From assembly GCA_017744935.1 (NCBI GenBank), contig JAGIAI010000012.1:28477-92476 (forward strand): DNA of 64,000 nt. Reading direction: 5' to 3'. This document shows, piece by piece, positions 34,001 through 42,080 of this stretch. How positions within the stretch are numbered: position 1 is the first letter of the stretch; every line of letters begins with the position of its first letter. The DNA is from Variovorax sp. Its GTDB lineage: Bacteria; Pseudomonadota; Gammaproteobacteria; Burkholderiales; Burkholderiaceae_C. The notes beneath the pieces were generated by a model, which did no database searches, was not told where the DNA came from, and saw nothing but the letters and a program-made list of their open reading frames with translations. The position numbers and the translations under genes are program-made.

Positions 34001-35667
34001 CAGACGCGGGCACGGCCGGCGCGCAGCGCTCCACGCGCGCGGCCGCCGCGCCCGCGCCCGATTCGCTCACGCCGGCAGACCGGTACGAAGAGCTCTTCAC
34101 CGCAGTCCAGACGAATCACGTCTTCACTGACAGCAAAAGCTTCGTCGACTGCGCGCCGCGCATGGAGCCCGCCGACATCCTCGCTGCCTATCGCGCACAG
34201 TCGACCCAGGCCGGCTTCAATCTCGAAGTGTTCGTGCGGGCGCATTTCGACGTAATCGAGCAGCCGCATTCCGACTACGTGTCGGTGCCCGGCCAACCTA
34301 TCGCAGCCCACATCGACGATCTGTGGAAAGTACTCACGCGGCACCCGGCAGCGCATCCGCCGCGTTCGTCGCTGCTGCAACTGCCGCACGCCTACCTCGT
34401 GCCGGGCGGACGCTTTCGCGAGATCTACTACTGGGACTCGTACTTCACCATGCTCGGCCTGACTGCCGAACGTCACGCGTCCTTGATCCGCGAGATGGTG
34501 GAAAACTTCGCCTACCTCATCGACACCTACGGCCATGTGCCGAACGGCAATCGCACCTACTACCTGAGCCGGTCGCAGCCGCCGGTGTTCGCGCTGATGG
34601 TCGAGTTGGCGCAGCAGCGCGGCGTGCTCGACGAAGCCGATTGCCTGCCGCAGCTTCGCAAGGAACATGCGTTCTGGATGGCTGGCGCCGAGGGTCTCGC
34701 CGACGGGCAGGCCGTCCGTCGCGTGGTGCGGCTGCCGGGCGGCGCGCTGCTCAACCGCTACTGGGACGAACGCGACACGCCGCGCGAGGAATCGTGGATC
34801 GAGGACGTGACGACCGCAGAGTCGTGCGGGCGCGACCCGGCCGAGGTCTACCGCCACATCCGTGCCGCTTGCGAATCGGGCTGGGACTTCAGCACACGGT
34901 GGCTGCGCGCGCCGGAGCCATGTGCCGAGGAGCGCAGCAGGGCGCACGTGCGCGCCGGCACCGCGCCATCGCTGGCGAGCATCTGCACCACGGACATCCT
35001 GCCGGTGGATCTCAACGCCTTCCTCTTCAAGCTCGAAACGAAGATCGCCGCGCTGGCGAAGCAGTCGGGCGACACGGCAACCGCCGAAGCCTTTGCCGAA
35101 AAGGCCGAAGCGCGCAAGGCGGCCATGACGGCGCTCTTCTGGGATGACGCCCACGGCGCCTATTTCGACTACGACTGGCGCCTTGACCAACGGCGCGATT
35201 GCCTCACGGCGGCCTGCGTGACGCCGCTGTTCGTCGGTGCCGCAGAGCCGGCGCACGCGCAGGGGCTCGCGGCGGCCGTCGCCATCCGACTGCTCGCGCC
35301 CGGTGGTCTTTCAACCACCGAATGTGCGAGCGACCAGCAGTGGGACCGGCCCAACGGTTGGGCTGCGCTGCAATGGATGGCGGTGCGCGGATTCGCCGAC
35401 TACGGGTTCCACGACCTTTCGCGGACCATCTCGCACCGCTGGCTTGCGACGGTGGCCGCGCTCTACGAGCGCGAAGGCAAGCTGGTCGAGAAGTACGCAC
35501 TGCGCCGCGTCGAGCACGACGACACCCGCGGCGGCCATGGCGGCGAATACCCGCTGCAGGACGGCTTCGGCTGGACCAACGGCGTCACCGCGGCAATGCT
35601 GGCGGAACAGCCGCAGCACACTGCGCACGGCTGTACGGCGCATTCGACAGCGCCGCAGCATCGCTGA
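33997..35667 (+). CDS. treF: Alpha,alpha-trehalase (GH37), coupled to glutarate genes
   Basis: A 556-residue glycoside hydrolase that splits trehalose into two glucose units. Both family signatures are present: PGGRFREIYYWDSYFT (about 137-152) and QWDRPNGWAALQ (about 448-459), plus the C-terminal GGHGGEYPLQDGFGWTNGV. No signal peptide is visible, so a cytosolic TreF-like enzyme is likely. The GTG at 33997 overlaps the CoA-transferase stop (GTGA), an odd pairing with glutarate genes. The last 83 bp overlap the convergent DUF1127 gene. Confidence 0.9.
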   Translation: MTDAGTAGAQRSTRAAAAPAPDSLTPADRYEELFTAVQTNHVFTDSKSFVDCAPRMEPADILAAYRAQSTQAGFNLEVFVRAHFDVIEQPHSDYVSVPGQPIAAHIDDLWKVLTRHPAAHPPRSSLLQLPHAYLVPGGRFREIYYWDSYFTMLGLTAERHASLIREMVENFAYLIDTYGHVPNGNRTYYLSRSQPPVFALMVELAQQRGVLDEADCLPQLRKEHAFWMAGAEGLADGQAVRRVVRLPGGALLNRYWDERDTPREESWIEDVTTAESCGRDPAEVYRHIRAACESGWDFSTRWLRAPEPCAEERSRAHVRAGTAPSLASICTTDILPVDLNAFLFKLETKIAALAKQSGDTATAEAFAEKAEARKAAMTALFWDDAHGAYFDYDWRLDQRRDCLTAACVTPLFVGAAEPAHAQGLAAAVAIRLLAPGGLSTTECASDQQWDRPNGWAALQWMAVRGFADYGFHDLSRTISHRWLATVAALYEREGKLVEKYALRRVEHDDTRGGHGGEYPLQDGFGWTNGVTAAMLAEQPQHTAHGCTAHSTAPQHR

Positions 35668-35818
35668 GCAGCGCCGGGATTTCGCTTCGGCCCACGCCCA
35701 GGTCACGCAGGTCGCGCTCGCTCATTGCGCGCAGCAGACGGTGATCCTGCCGCACGCGGCGCGCGTTACGGATCATCTCCAGAACGGCGGCGAAGAATGC
35801 GGGCTTGGGCGTTTGCAT
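35585..35818 (-). CDS. DUF1127 small protein
   Basis: A 77-residue protein with the DUF1127 signature RRVRQDHRLLRAMSERDLRD followed by LGVGRSEIPALL. In other proteobacteria DUF1127 proteins are basic, often linked to RNA turnover or stress, without a firm molecular role. AAGGAGC lies 8 bases before the ATG at 35818. The 3' end is antisense to the trehalase gene. It is divergent from a LysR gene across 88 bp containing an inverted repeat. Confidence 0.8.
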   Translation of the reverse strand: MQTPKPAFFAAVLEMIRNARRVRQDHRLLRAMSERDLRDLGVGRSEIPALLSDAAALSNAPYSRAQCAAAVPPALPR

Positions 35819-35859
35819 GAGCAGCTCCTTGAATGGAGCACGATCTTGCAAGCCGGCGT

Positions 35860-35892
35860 GATATTGTGGAAGTTGAAAATCCTGTCAATATC
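35860..35892. promoter_or_regulatory. GATATTG/CAATATC inverted repeat, LysR site candidate
   Basis: Perfect 7-bp arms (35860-35866 and 35886-35892) separated by 19 bp lie between the divergent DUF1127 and LysR genes, ending 14 bp before the LysR ATG. The position suggests joint control of both genes by the LysR protein. Confidence 0.5.
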
Positions 35893-35906
35893 GATCAGCT
35901 TTCCTG

Positions 35907-36797
35907 ATGCGTCATCTCAACCTCGACCAGCTTCGCACGCTGGTGTCCATCGTCGACCTCGGCACCTTTTCCGCGGCGGCAAACGCGCTGCATCTGGCGC
36001 AGCCCACGGTGAGCCTGCACATCAGCGAACTCGAATCGCGCCTCGATGCGCGACTGCTGGTGCGCGGTGCGCGCCGCATCACGCCGACAGCCGCCGGCGT
36101 TGCGCTGGTCGATCGTGCGCGCAAGCTGCTGCGCGATGCCGATGACGCCATCGACGTGGTGCGCCGTCAGGCCGAAGGGCGGCTTGGCCGCGTGCGGCTG
36201 GGCACTTCGACCGGCGTGGTCGTCGAGCTTCTGCCGCAGGTGCTCGAAGCGCTGGAGCAGGACCACCCCGGCATCGATGTCGAAGTGAGCATCCTCGGTT
36301 CGGCTGAGACCATGTCGCGTCTTGCGATGGGCACGCTGGACGTGGGCCTCGTCGCCGTCCCGCAGCCGCCGATGCGCGACCTGGTGGTCACGCGATGGCG
36401 CAGCCAGCCGATGATGGCCTTCGTCCCGAAGAAATGGGATGCGCCCAAGCGCGTCACACCGCGCTGGCTGGCAGACCGGCCGCTGATCTTCAACGATGCG
36501 ACCACGCACATGTACCGGCTGACCATGGAATGGTTCGCGGCGGCCGGCGAATCGCCGCGTCCGCGCATTGAGCTCAACTTCGATGCCGCGATGCGCAGCC
36601 TGGTCGCGGCGGGGTACGGCGCGGCAGTGCTGCCGGTGCACCAGCCGGTCGGCCCGGAGTTCAATGAGCGGTTGCAGGTGTTGCCGCTGAGCCCGAAGCT
36701 CACGCGCAACCTCGGCATCGCGCACCGGCCGAAACCGGCACTCGATGGCGCGACAGCGACGGTGCTGAAAGTCCTTTCGGCCTTCGCACAGCGCTAG
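35907..36797 (+). CDS. LysR-family transcriptional regulator
   Basis: A 296-residue regulator. The HTH is at about 4-60 (LNLDQLRTLVSIVDLGTFSA, then AQPTVSLHISELESRLDARL), with the substrate domain from about 90. It is divergent from the DUF1127 gene and ends 7 bp from the convergent molybdopterin-domain gene. The target and inducer are not evident. DUF1127/LysR pairs recur in Burkholderiales, so the small protein is its most likely target. Confidence 0.9.
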   Translation: MRHLNLDQLRTLVSIVDLGTFSAAANALHLAQPTVSLHISELESRLDARLLVRGARRITPTAAGVALVDRARKLLRDADDAIDVVRRQAEGRLGRVRLGTSTGVVVELLPQVLEALEQDHPGIDVEVSILGSAETMSRLAMGTLDVGLVAVPQPPMRDLVVTRWRSQPMMAFVPKKWDAPKRVTPRWLADRPLIFNDATTHMYRLTMEWFAAAGESPRPRIELNFDAAMRSLVAAGYGAAVLPVHQPVGPEFNERLQVLPLSPKLTRNLGIAHRPKPALDGATATVLKVLSAFAQR

Positions 36798-36804
36798 TTG
36801 CGCT

Positions 36805-37398
36805 TCAGGCCTTGCGCACGTCGATGCTGTAGATGCCCCAGGGGCAGAGCGCGAAGCGCTCCTTGAGCGGCTTGTCCTTGAATGCGGCGAGCGTGTCGGC
36901 CTCGTACACCGCCCACTGCGGGCCGAGCCCGCCGAGCGAGAGCGGTGCACCGTCGATCTCGGTCGCGACGATCATGCGGTAGCTGCGCGCATCGGCGAGG
37001 TTCAGCGGCACGACGTAGCCGTCGACAGCACGCAGGAAGAGCTGGATCTCCTTGCCGCCGCTCACGCCTGCTTCTTCGAGCACAGTCGTCAGCAGAGGGC
37101 CGGCGAGTGTGTGCTTCTTCGCGTCGTATTCGAGCGTCGGGCGGATCTGCACCGTTGGCAAGCGGCGAAGCCCTTCGGCGTCGAACACATAGGCTTTCTC
37201 GAACTGGATGCCGTGTTTGACGAACATCTGGTCGAGCGCCGGATCGACCGCGCCGCGATTGGACTTGCCGACCGCACCGCTGATGGTGAGCAGGCCGGGT
37301 CCTTTCAACGCCGAAGGCGCGGCGATTGCGGAGGCGGAGGTCACGGCAGGGAGCAGGCCGGCCATCGCCGCCTTGCCGAGGAAGTCGCGTTTGTTCAT
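36805..37398 (-). CDS. Exported molybdopterin-dependent oxidoreductase-like protein
   Basis: A 197-residue protein beginning MNKRDFLGKAAMAGLLPAV, a Tat-like or Sec signal (K-R-D-F-L). The mature part resembles the molybdopterin-binding domain of the sulfite-oxidase family in shortened form (LLTTVLEEAGVSGGKEIQLF, then LRAVDGYVVPLNLADARSYR and MIVATEIDGAPLSLGGLGPQ). The usual Mo-ligand Cys is not obvious, so it may bind cofactor weakly or be non-catalytic. It lies at the 3' end of the minus-strand catabolic run, 22 bp after the CopD-like gene. Confidence 0.72.
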   Translation of the reverse strand: MNKRDFLGKAAMAGLLPAVTSASAIAAPSALKGPGLLTISGAVGKSNRGAVDPALDQMFVKHGIQFEKAYVFDAEGLRRLPTVQIRPTLEYDAKKHTLAGPLLTTVLEEAGVSGGKEIQLFLRAVDGYVVPLNLADARSYRMIVATEIDGAPLSLGGLGPQWAVYEADTLAAFKDKPLKERFALCPWGIYSIDVRKA

Positions 37399-37420
37399 CG
37401 CGGCATTGTGGCGCTGCGCA

Positions 37421-37885
37421 TCAGATTGCGCGACCCATCACCGCAAGCGCGAACACGATCACCCCGAGCAGCAGGTTGAGGCTCACCAGCTTGCGGATGG
37501 TGTCGAGGTTGGACGCGGCCACCGGCCATGTGCGCGCTGCGACCGCATTTCGCAATCGGGGAAACGGCGCGAAGCGGATGTGCAGGTAGATCGCCATCAT
37601 CACGAGCCCAAGTGCGAGCATCGCATGCACATTCCATCGCATGCTCCCGAAACCGCCGGCCAGCCAGACCATGCCGAAGCCGGTCACGAGCAGCAGCGCG
37701 ATCGCGGTCGATACGCCGACGAAGAAGCGCTCCAGCGTCGCGGCGAGAAACGGCAACCGCTGCGGCGGCTCCAGCGTGGCAACCGCCGACGGCCGCACCG
37801 CGAAGTGCATCAGCGCCATGCCGCCGACCCAGTAGGCGGCGGAGAGGATGTGGAGAAAGAGGAGGGCGGCGTAGATCGAAGGCAT
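37421..37885 (-). CDS. CopD-like four-helix membrane protein
   Basis: A 154-residue integral membrane protein with four helices (about 4-25, 50-75, 85-103 and 130-150). Conserved His residues occur in helix 1 (LLFLHILSAAYWVGGMALMH) and helix 3 (WNVHAMLALG), as in the CopD/DUF2269-type copper-resistance or cytochrome b-like family. The ATG at 37885 avoids an Arg-rich, unlikely N-terminus. It is followed by the molybdopterin-domain gene, so the pair could form a small membrane redox unit. Confidence 0.72.
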   Translation of the reverse strand: MPSIYAALLFLHILSAAYWVGGMALMHFAVRPSAVATLEPPQRLPFLAATLERFFVGVSTAIALLLVTGFGMVWLAGGFGSMRWNVHAMLALGLVMMAIYLHIRFAPFPRLRNAVAARTWPVAASNLDTIRKLVSLNLLLGVIVFALAVMGRAI

Positions 37886-37916
37886 GGCCGAGCGTAGACC
37901 GCCGCCCCGCGCGCGG

Positions 37917-38897
37917 TCAATCGACCTTGATGCCTGCCGCCTTCGCCACCTGCTGCGCTTTCGCCGTCTCCTCGGCAAGGAACTTGTCGAACTGCGCCGA
38001 AGGCATCGTGAACGGCTCCGCACCGAGCTTGTCGAGACGCTCCTTCAGATCCGGCGATTCCATGATCTTGCTCACTTCCGCCTGCACCCGATCGACGATG
38101 GGCCGGGGCGTTTTCGCGGGCGCGAAAAGACCGACCCAGAACAGATACTCGGAGCCCGGAACGCCGGCCTCGACGGTGGTCGGGATGTCCGGCAACACCG
38201 AAGAGCGCTTGCCCGTGCCGACGGCGAGCGCCTTGAGCCGGCCATCCTTGATCAGCGGCAGCGCCGAGACCATCGGCGCGAAGAACCAGTCCACGCGCCC
38301 ACCCATCACTTCGGTCATCGCCTCGGGCGTGCCGCGGAAGGGCACGTGCTGCGCCTGGAGTCCTGCGGCAAGCCGGAACACCTCCGCGTTCATGTGCGTG
38401 GCCGAACCGTTGCCGGCCGATGCGTAGTTGAAGCCACCCGGTTTGGCTTTCACTTTCGCGACAAGGTCTTTCTCGTCGGTGAATCGGCCGGGTGGGGTCA
38501 CCAGCACATTCGGCAGGCTTGCGAGTGGCGTGATGCCGGCGAAGTCCTTCAGCGTGTCGTAGGAGAGGTTCGGATAGATCGCCGGGTTGACCAGATGGCC
38601 TGCGGAGTGAATCAGCAGCGTGTAGCCATCCGCCGGTGCCTTCGCGACCTGCGTGGCGCCGAGCGTGCCGCCCGCGCCGGGCTTGTTGTCGATGATCACG
38701 CTGGTGCCGAGCGCGGGCCCCAGCTTCTCGGCTACGAGCCGCGCCACGATGTCGGTGCCACTGCCCGCGGTGAAGGGCACGATCAGCTTGATCGTCTGCC
38801 CGCGCGGCCAGTCACCCTGCGCGTGTGCGCCGCCAAAGGCGAAGAGAGCGAGCGAGGCCGCGATCAGGCTGCGTCGGCCGGGGATGAATGTCGTCAT
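37917..38897 (-). CDS. Bug/TctC-family periplasmic solute-binding receptor
   Basis: A 326-residue periplasmic receptor. It has a signal peptide ending GGAHA (about 26), then IKLIVPFTAGSGTDIVAR, IIDNKPGAGGTLGA, AKAPADGYTLL and a GGRVDWFFAP loop, all typical of Bug proteins. It sits inside the BKACE/intradiol-dioxygenase cluster, 34 bp behind the cupin gene, so its ligand may be the aromatic or dicarboxylate substrate of that pathway. No membrane permease genes are nearby. Confidence 0.92.
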   Translation of the reverse strand: MTTFIPGRRSLIAASLALFAFGGAHAQGDWPRGQTIKLIVPFTAGSGTDIVARLVAEKLGPALGTSVIIDNKPGAGGTLGATQVAKAPADGYTLLIHSAGHLVNPAIYPNLSYDTLKDFAGITPLASLPNVLVTPPGRFTDEKDLVAKVKAKPGGFNYASAGNGSATHMNAEVFRLAAGLQAQHVPFRGTPEAMTEVMGGRVDWFFAPMVSALPLIKDGRLKALAVGTGKRSSVLPDIPTTVEAGVPGSEYLFWVGLFAPAKTPRPIVDRVQAEVSKIMESPDLKERLDKLGAEPFTMPSAQFDKFLAEETAKAQQVAKAAGIKVD

Positions 38898-38931
38898 GTC
38901 TTGTCTCCGTTGGAATCGTTGTGGGTGCGGC

Positions 38932-39288
38932 TCAGGCGGGTGGCGTGTTGGCCATCACCAGCGCGACCAGCGCCGGCCGGTTGGTTCGGTTGACCAGCTG
39001 GCGCTTTTCTCCGGGCGCGAAGCGGCAGCTGTCGTAAGGGCCGAGCTCGCGCTCTTCGCGCTGTCCGTCGAGTTCGCCGACGACCGTCAGGCGGCCTTCG
39101 AGCACGAGGTAGAGCTTCTCGATCGGCGAGCTGTCGAGCGTGGTGTGGCCGCCGGGCAGGAGCTGGCTCATGCCCATCCACATCTGCGTCGAGGGGCCGG
39201 CTTCCTTGCCCTGCAGGCGCAGGCAGCGCATGTCGAAGTGGTTGGGCGCCTCGTAAGGGGGCGCTTCGTCGAACCGGGTCACGTGCAT
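38932..39288 (-). CDS. Cupin-domain protein
   Basis: A 118-residue single-domain cupin. Motif 1 region: LLPGGHTTLDSSPIEKLYLV (about 43-62; a His and a Glu-like ligand are present). Motif 2 region: LGPYDSCRFAPGEKRQLVNR (about 82-101). Metal ligands are partly degenerate, so it could be a non-catalytic ligand binder. The start at 39288 discards a long antisense opening. It lies between the MDR reductase and the Bug receptor genes on one transcript. Confidence 0.85.
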   Translation of the reverse strand: MHVTRFDEAPPYEAPNHFDMRCLRLQGKEAGPSTQMWMGMSQLLPGGHTTLDSSPIEKLYLVLEGRLTVVGELDGQREERELGPYDSCRFAPGEKRQLVNRTNRPALVALVMANTPPA

Positions 39289-39310
39289 GGCTTGTCTCCT
39301 CCGTGTGTTC

Positions 39311-40312
39311 TCAGGGGCGCAGCACGACGCGGTCGGTGCTGCCCGAGAGCACCAGCCGGTAGGCGTCGATCGCCTCGTCGAGTGCGTAGGCGCGCGCCAC
39401 CGGGAAGGGCTTGAGCGTGCCGCGCTCGAAGCCCTCGCGCATCGCGTCGAGTTGTGCGGTGGATGCGATGCAGTCCATTGCCAGCGAGTCGATGCCCACG
39501 TAGGTGTGCATGCCGCGGTAGAACGCGAAGATGTCGAAGGGCACCGCGCGGTCGTGCGTGGAGATGAAGATCTGCGTCGCACCCTTGGCCATCGACTTGT
39601 TCGCGGCATCGAAGTAGGCGCTGCCGACGGTGTTGTAGGCAATGTCCACGCCGCGGCCGTTGGTGAGCTCGCGCACCCGCGCGGCGACTTCACCATCGCG
39701 CGCATCGATTGCGTCGACCGGCGTGCACGCAAAGCCTTCGAACGGCCCCGCACGCCTTTGCACTGCAATGACGCGCGCGCCGCCCTGTGCGGCGAGCTGC
39801 ACGGCCGCCTGACCGACCTTGCCATTCGCACCGAGCACGAGCACGGTCTGTCCTTCGCGCGGCATGCCGCTGCGGCGGAAGCCTTCGTACGCGGTCACGA
39901 AAGGCACGCCGACCGCGCCGGCCTCATCCATCGAAATGCCGCGCGGCTTGTCGCGCAGTGCTTCCACCGGCAGCACGATGAATCGCGCATGCGAGCCGTC
40001 GCGCGTGATGCCCACGTCGCCGCCCGAACCGTAGACCTCGCGGCCGACCCACTCGCTCGGCCCATCGACCACGACGCCCGCGAAGTCGCGGCCCGGTGTG
40101 CGCGGCCACACGGCCTGCGGCATGATGCCCAGCGTCGCCTTCACGTCGCTGGGGTTAACTGCGGCGGCGCAGACCCTGACCACTGCGAGGCCGGGCTTGG
40201 CAACCGGCTGCGGTTGCGGCGCGGCTTCGAGCCGCAGTTCGTCGAGATGGGCTGCCTTCTGGCTCACGCGCAGCGCAAGTGCCCGGTCGTTCTCTGCCAT
40301 CACTGCGCTCAT
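39311..40312 (-). CDS. MDR-family zinc-type alcohol dehydrogenase/quinone reductase
   Basis: A 333-residue NADPH-dependent oxidoreductase of the quinone oxidoreductase branch. It shows the GroES-like N-terminus (VCAAAVNPSDVKATLG, TPGRDFAGVV) and the Rossmann motif VLVLGANGKVGQAAVQLAA (about 145-163). Structural-zinc Cys residues are absent. Its ATG overlaps the BKACE stop (ATGA), so the two are coupled. A maleylacetate- or enone-reducing role in the same pathway is plausible but inferred. Confidence 0.88.
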   Translation of the reverse strand: MSAVMAENDRALALRVSQKAAHLDELRLEAAPQPQPVAKPGLAVVRVCAAAVNPSDVKATLGIMPQAVWPRTPGRDFAGVVVDGPSEWVGREVYGSGGDVGITRDGSHARFIVLPVEALRDKPRGISMDEAGAVGVPFVTAYEGFRRSGMPREGQTVLVLGANGKVGQAAVQLAAQGGARVIAVQRRAGPFEGFACTPVDAIDARDGEVAARVRELTNGRGVDIAYNTVGSAYFDAANKSMAKGATQIFISTHDRAVPFDIFAFYRGMHTYVGIDSLAMDCIASTAQLDAMREGFERGTLKPFPVARAYALDEAIDAYRLVLSGSTDRVVLRP

Positions 40313-41196
40313 TGGCGTGCCTCCCCGAGTCCGAGCATCGTGCGTGCTTCACGCGCCGTGGCGATCTCCCCGCCCAGGCTCTCGATGATGTCTCGCGCCT
40401 TCGCGACGAGCTGCGCATTGCTCTGTGCAAGCACGCCCTTCTCCAGATAGATGTTGTCTTCCATGCCCACGCGCACGTTGCCGCCGAGCAGCCATGCCTG
40501 CGCGACGATGGGGAATTCCATCCGGCCGATGCCGAAAGCACTCCAGAACGCGCCGCGCGGCAGCATGTCGCGCGCATACAGCACGGTCTGCGGCGTCGGC
40601 ATGAAGCCGTACTTCACGCCGAGGACGAAGGTCCACATGCCGGGGCCATCGAGCGTGCCGTCGGCGATAAGGTCGAGCGCCAGGTGGATGTCGCCCGAAT
40701 CGAAGATTTCCAGTTCGGGCTTCACACCGGCTTCTCGCATCACCTTTGCCATGCGGCGCACGTTCTTCGGCGTGTTGATGACCACGTCGGGGCCCGAGTT
40801 CATCGTGTTCAGGTCGAGCGAACAGACATCGGGCTTGATCAGCGCGATGTGCTCGACACGCTTCTCCGGCGGCAGCAGCGTGCTGCCCGGCGCGGCGACC
40901 TTCGGATCGTCTTCGCTCGGGATGAAGCGGCCGCCCGGGCCCGTCGTGAGATTGATGATCAGGTCGCGGTTGCTGCGGCGGATGCGGTCGACTACTTCAC
41001 GATAGAGATCGACTTCCATCGAAGGCCGTCCGGTCTTCGGGTCGCGCACATGGATGTGCACCTGGCCCGCCCCGGCTTCTGCCGCTGCGAGGCATTCATC
41101 GGCAATCTGCGTGGGCGTGACGGGCAGGTGCGGCGTCTGCTCGGGCTTCACGAGGTTGCCCGTGACCGCGCAGGTGATGAGGGTCTTCGCGTTCAT
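40309..41196 (-). CDS. BKACE-family beta-keto acid cleavage enzyme
   Basis: A 295-residue zinc enzyme of the 3-keto-5-aminohexanoate cleavage (BKACE/DUF849) family. These condense a beta-keto acid with acetyl-CoA to give acetoacetate and a new acyl-CoA. Signatures: TCAVTGNLVKPEQTPHLPVT (7-26), the zinc motif QVHIHVRDPKTGRPS (His-x-His, about 44-58), NLTTGPGGRF and PELEIFDSGD. The start at 41196 begins MNAKTLIT. The substrate is not readable from sequence; the cluster points to 3-oxoadipate or a relative. Confidence 0.93.
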   Translation of the reverse strand: MNAKTLITCAVTGNLVKPEQTPHLPVTPTQIADECLAAAEAGAGQVHIHVRDPKTGRPSMEVDLYREVVDRIRRSNRDLIINLTTGPGGRFIPSEDDPKVAAPGSTLLPPEKRVEHIALIKPDVCSLDLNTMNSGPDVVINTPKNVRRMAKVMREAGVKPELEIFDSGDIHLALDLIADGTLDGPGMWTFVLGVKYGFMPTPQTVLYARDMLPRGAFWSAFGIGRMEFPIVAQAWLLGGNVRVGMEDNIYLEKGVLAQSNAQLVAKARDIIESLGGEIATAREARTMLGLGEARQ

Positions 41197-41275
41197 AGGG
41201 CCCCCACGCTTGCCGCTTCGCGTGCTGCGCCGCCCCCCGAGGGGGCCTTCCCGCCTTTGGGCGGCCATGCGGCGC
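41197..41275. repeat. GC-rich hairpin repeat between SDR and BKACE genes
   Basis: The 79-bp intergenic segment contains two compact hairpins: GCCCCC-CGA-GGGGGC (41232-41246) and CCGCC-TTTG-GGCGG (41251-41264). It looks like the extragenic palindromic repeats scattered through Comamonadaceae genomes and may stabilise or process the transcript. The repeat-family assignment is from memory, not from a search. Confidence 0.6.
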
Positions 41276-42040
41276 TCATAGGTGTCTCCCTCCGTCGACG
41301 ACGATGCGCGTGCCGGTGACGAAGCGCATCGTGGTTGCGAGTGCCTCGATCGCGCCCGCGACGTCTTCCGGCGAGCCGATGCGGCCGAGCGGTGTGGTCG
41401 TGGCCATCTTGGCCTTGAAGTCATCGCCGCGCCCGGGCACGAAGGCCGACTCGACCGCCCCCGGCGACACCGACACCACGCGCACTGCTGGCGCGAGGGC
41501 CTTGGCGAGCGCATCGCCTACCACATCGACTCCGGCTTTCGCCGCGACATACGCAAGATTGCTGCCCACGCCGGTGAAGCCTGCGATAGACGAGACATTG
41601 ACCACCAATGCATCGCCGCTTGCCTTGAGCAGCGGTGCGAACACGCGGATGGTCGCGAACACACCGCGGAAGTTGGCGCGCATCAGGTCGTCGATGAGTT
41701 CGTCGGTCAGCGCTTCGAGGTCGGCGGCGGGCACCGGTTGCGTGTGGCCGGCGCTGTTCACGAGGATGTCGCAGCGGCCGTAGGTGGACTGCACTTCCGC
41801 AGCCGCTTGGCACAGGCTCTGCGTATCGACGATGTCGGCGCGGATCGCTGAATGGCGCTGGGCGTTTCCGCCGGGCAATGCGGCAGCACGCGCGGCGCCG
41901 TCATCGCCTTTGCGATGCAGCAGCACGCAGGTCGCGCCGAGCGTCGCGAGACGGCGTGCCGTGGCATAGCCGATGGCGCCGAGTCCGCCGGTGATGACCG
42001 CGACCTTGCCGTCGAGTCGGGATGTGGGTTCGAAGCTCAT
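41276..42040 (-). CDS. Short-chain dehydrogenase/reductase (SDR)
   Basis: A 254-residue classical SDR. It has the cofactor motif TGGLGAIG (17-24), NSAGH in the beta-4 region, a catalytic Ser before the YVAAK motif (Tyr-x-x-x-Lys, about 158-162) and the SPGAVESAFVPG loop. It is encoded 40 bp downstream of the intradiol dioxygenase and upstream of BKACE on the same strand. It would fit the reduction or oxidation of a hydroxy/keto intermediate. The substrate is unknown. Confidence 0.9.
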   Translation of the reverse strand: MSFEPTSRLDGKVAVITGGLGAIGYATARRLATLGATCVLLHRKGDDGAARAAALPGGNAQRHSAIRADIVDTQSLCQAAAEVQSTYGRCDILVNSAGHTQPVPAADLEALTDELIDDLMRANFRGVFATIRVFAPLLKASGDALVVNVSSIAGFTGVGSNLAYVAAKAGVDVVGDALAKALAPAVRVVSVSPGAVESAFVPGRGDDFKAKMATTTPLGRIGSPEDVAGAIEALATTMRFVTGTRIVVDGGRHL

Positions 42041-42080
42041 GAAGTCCTGAGAAAGTTGAAATCGAGAAAGGAGTTCGGGT

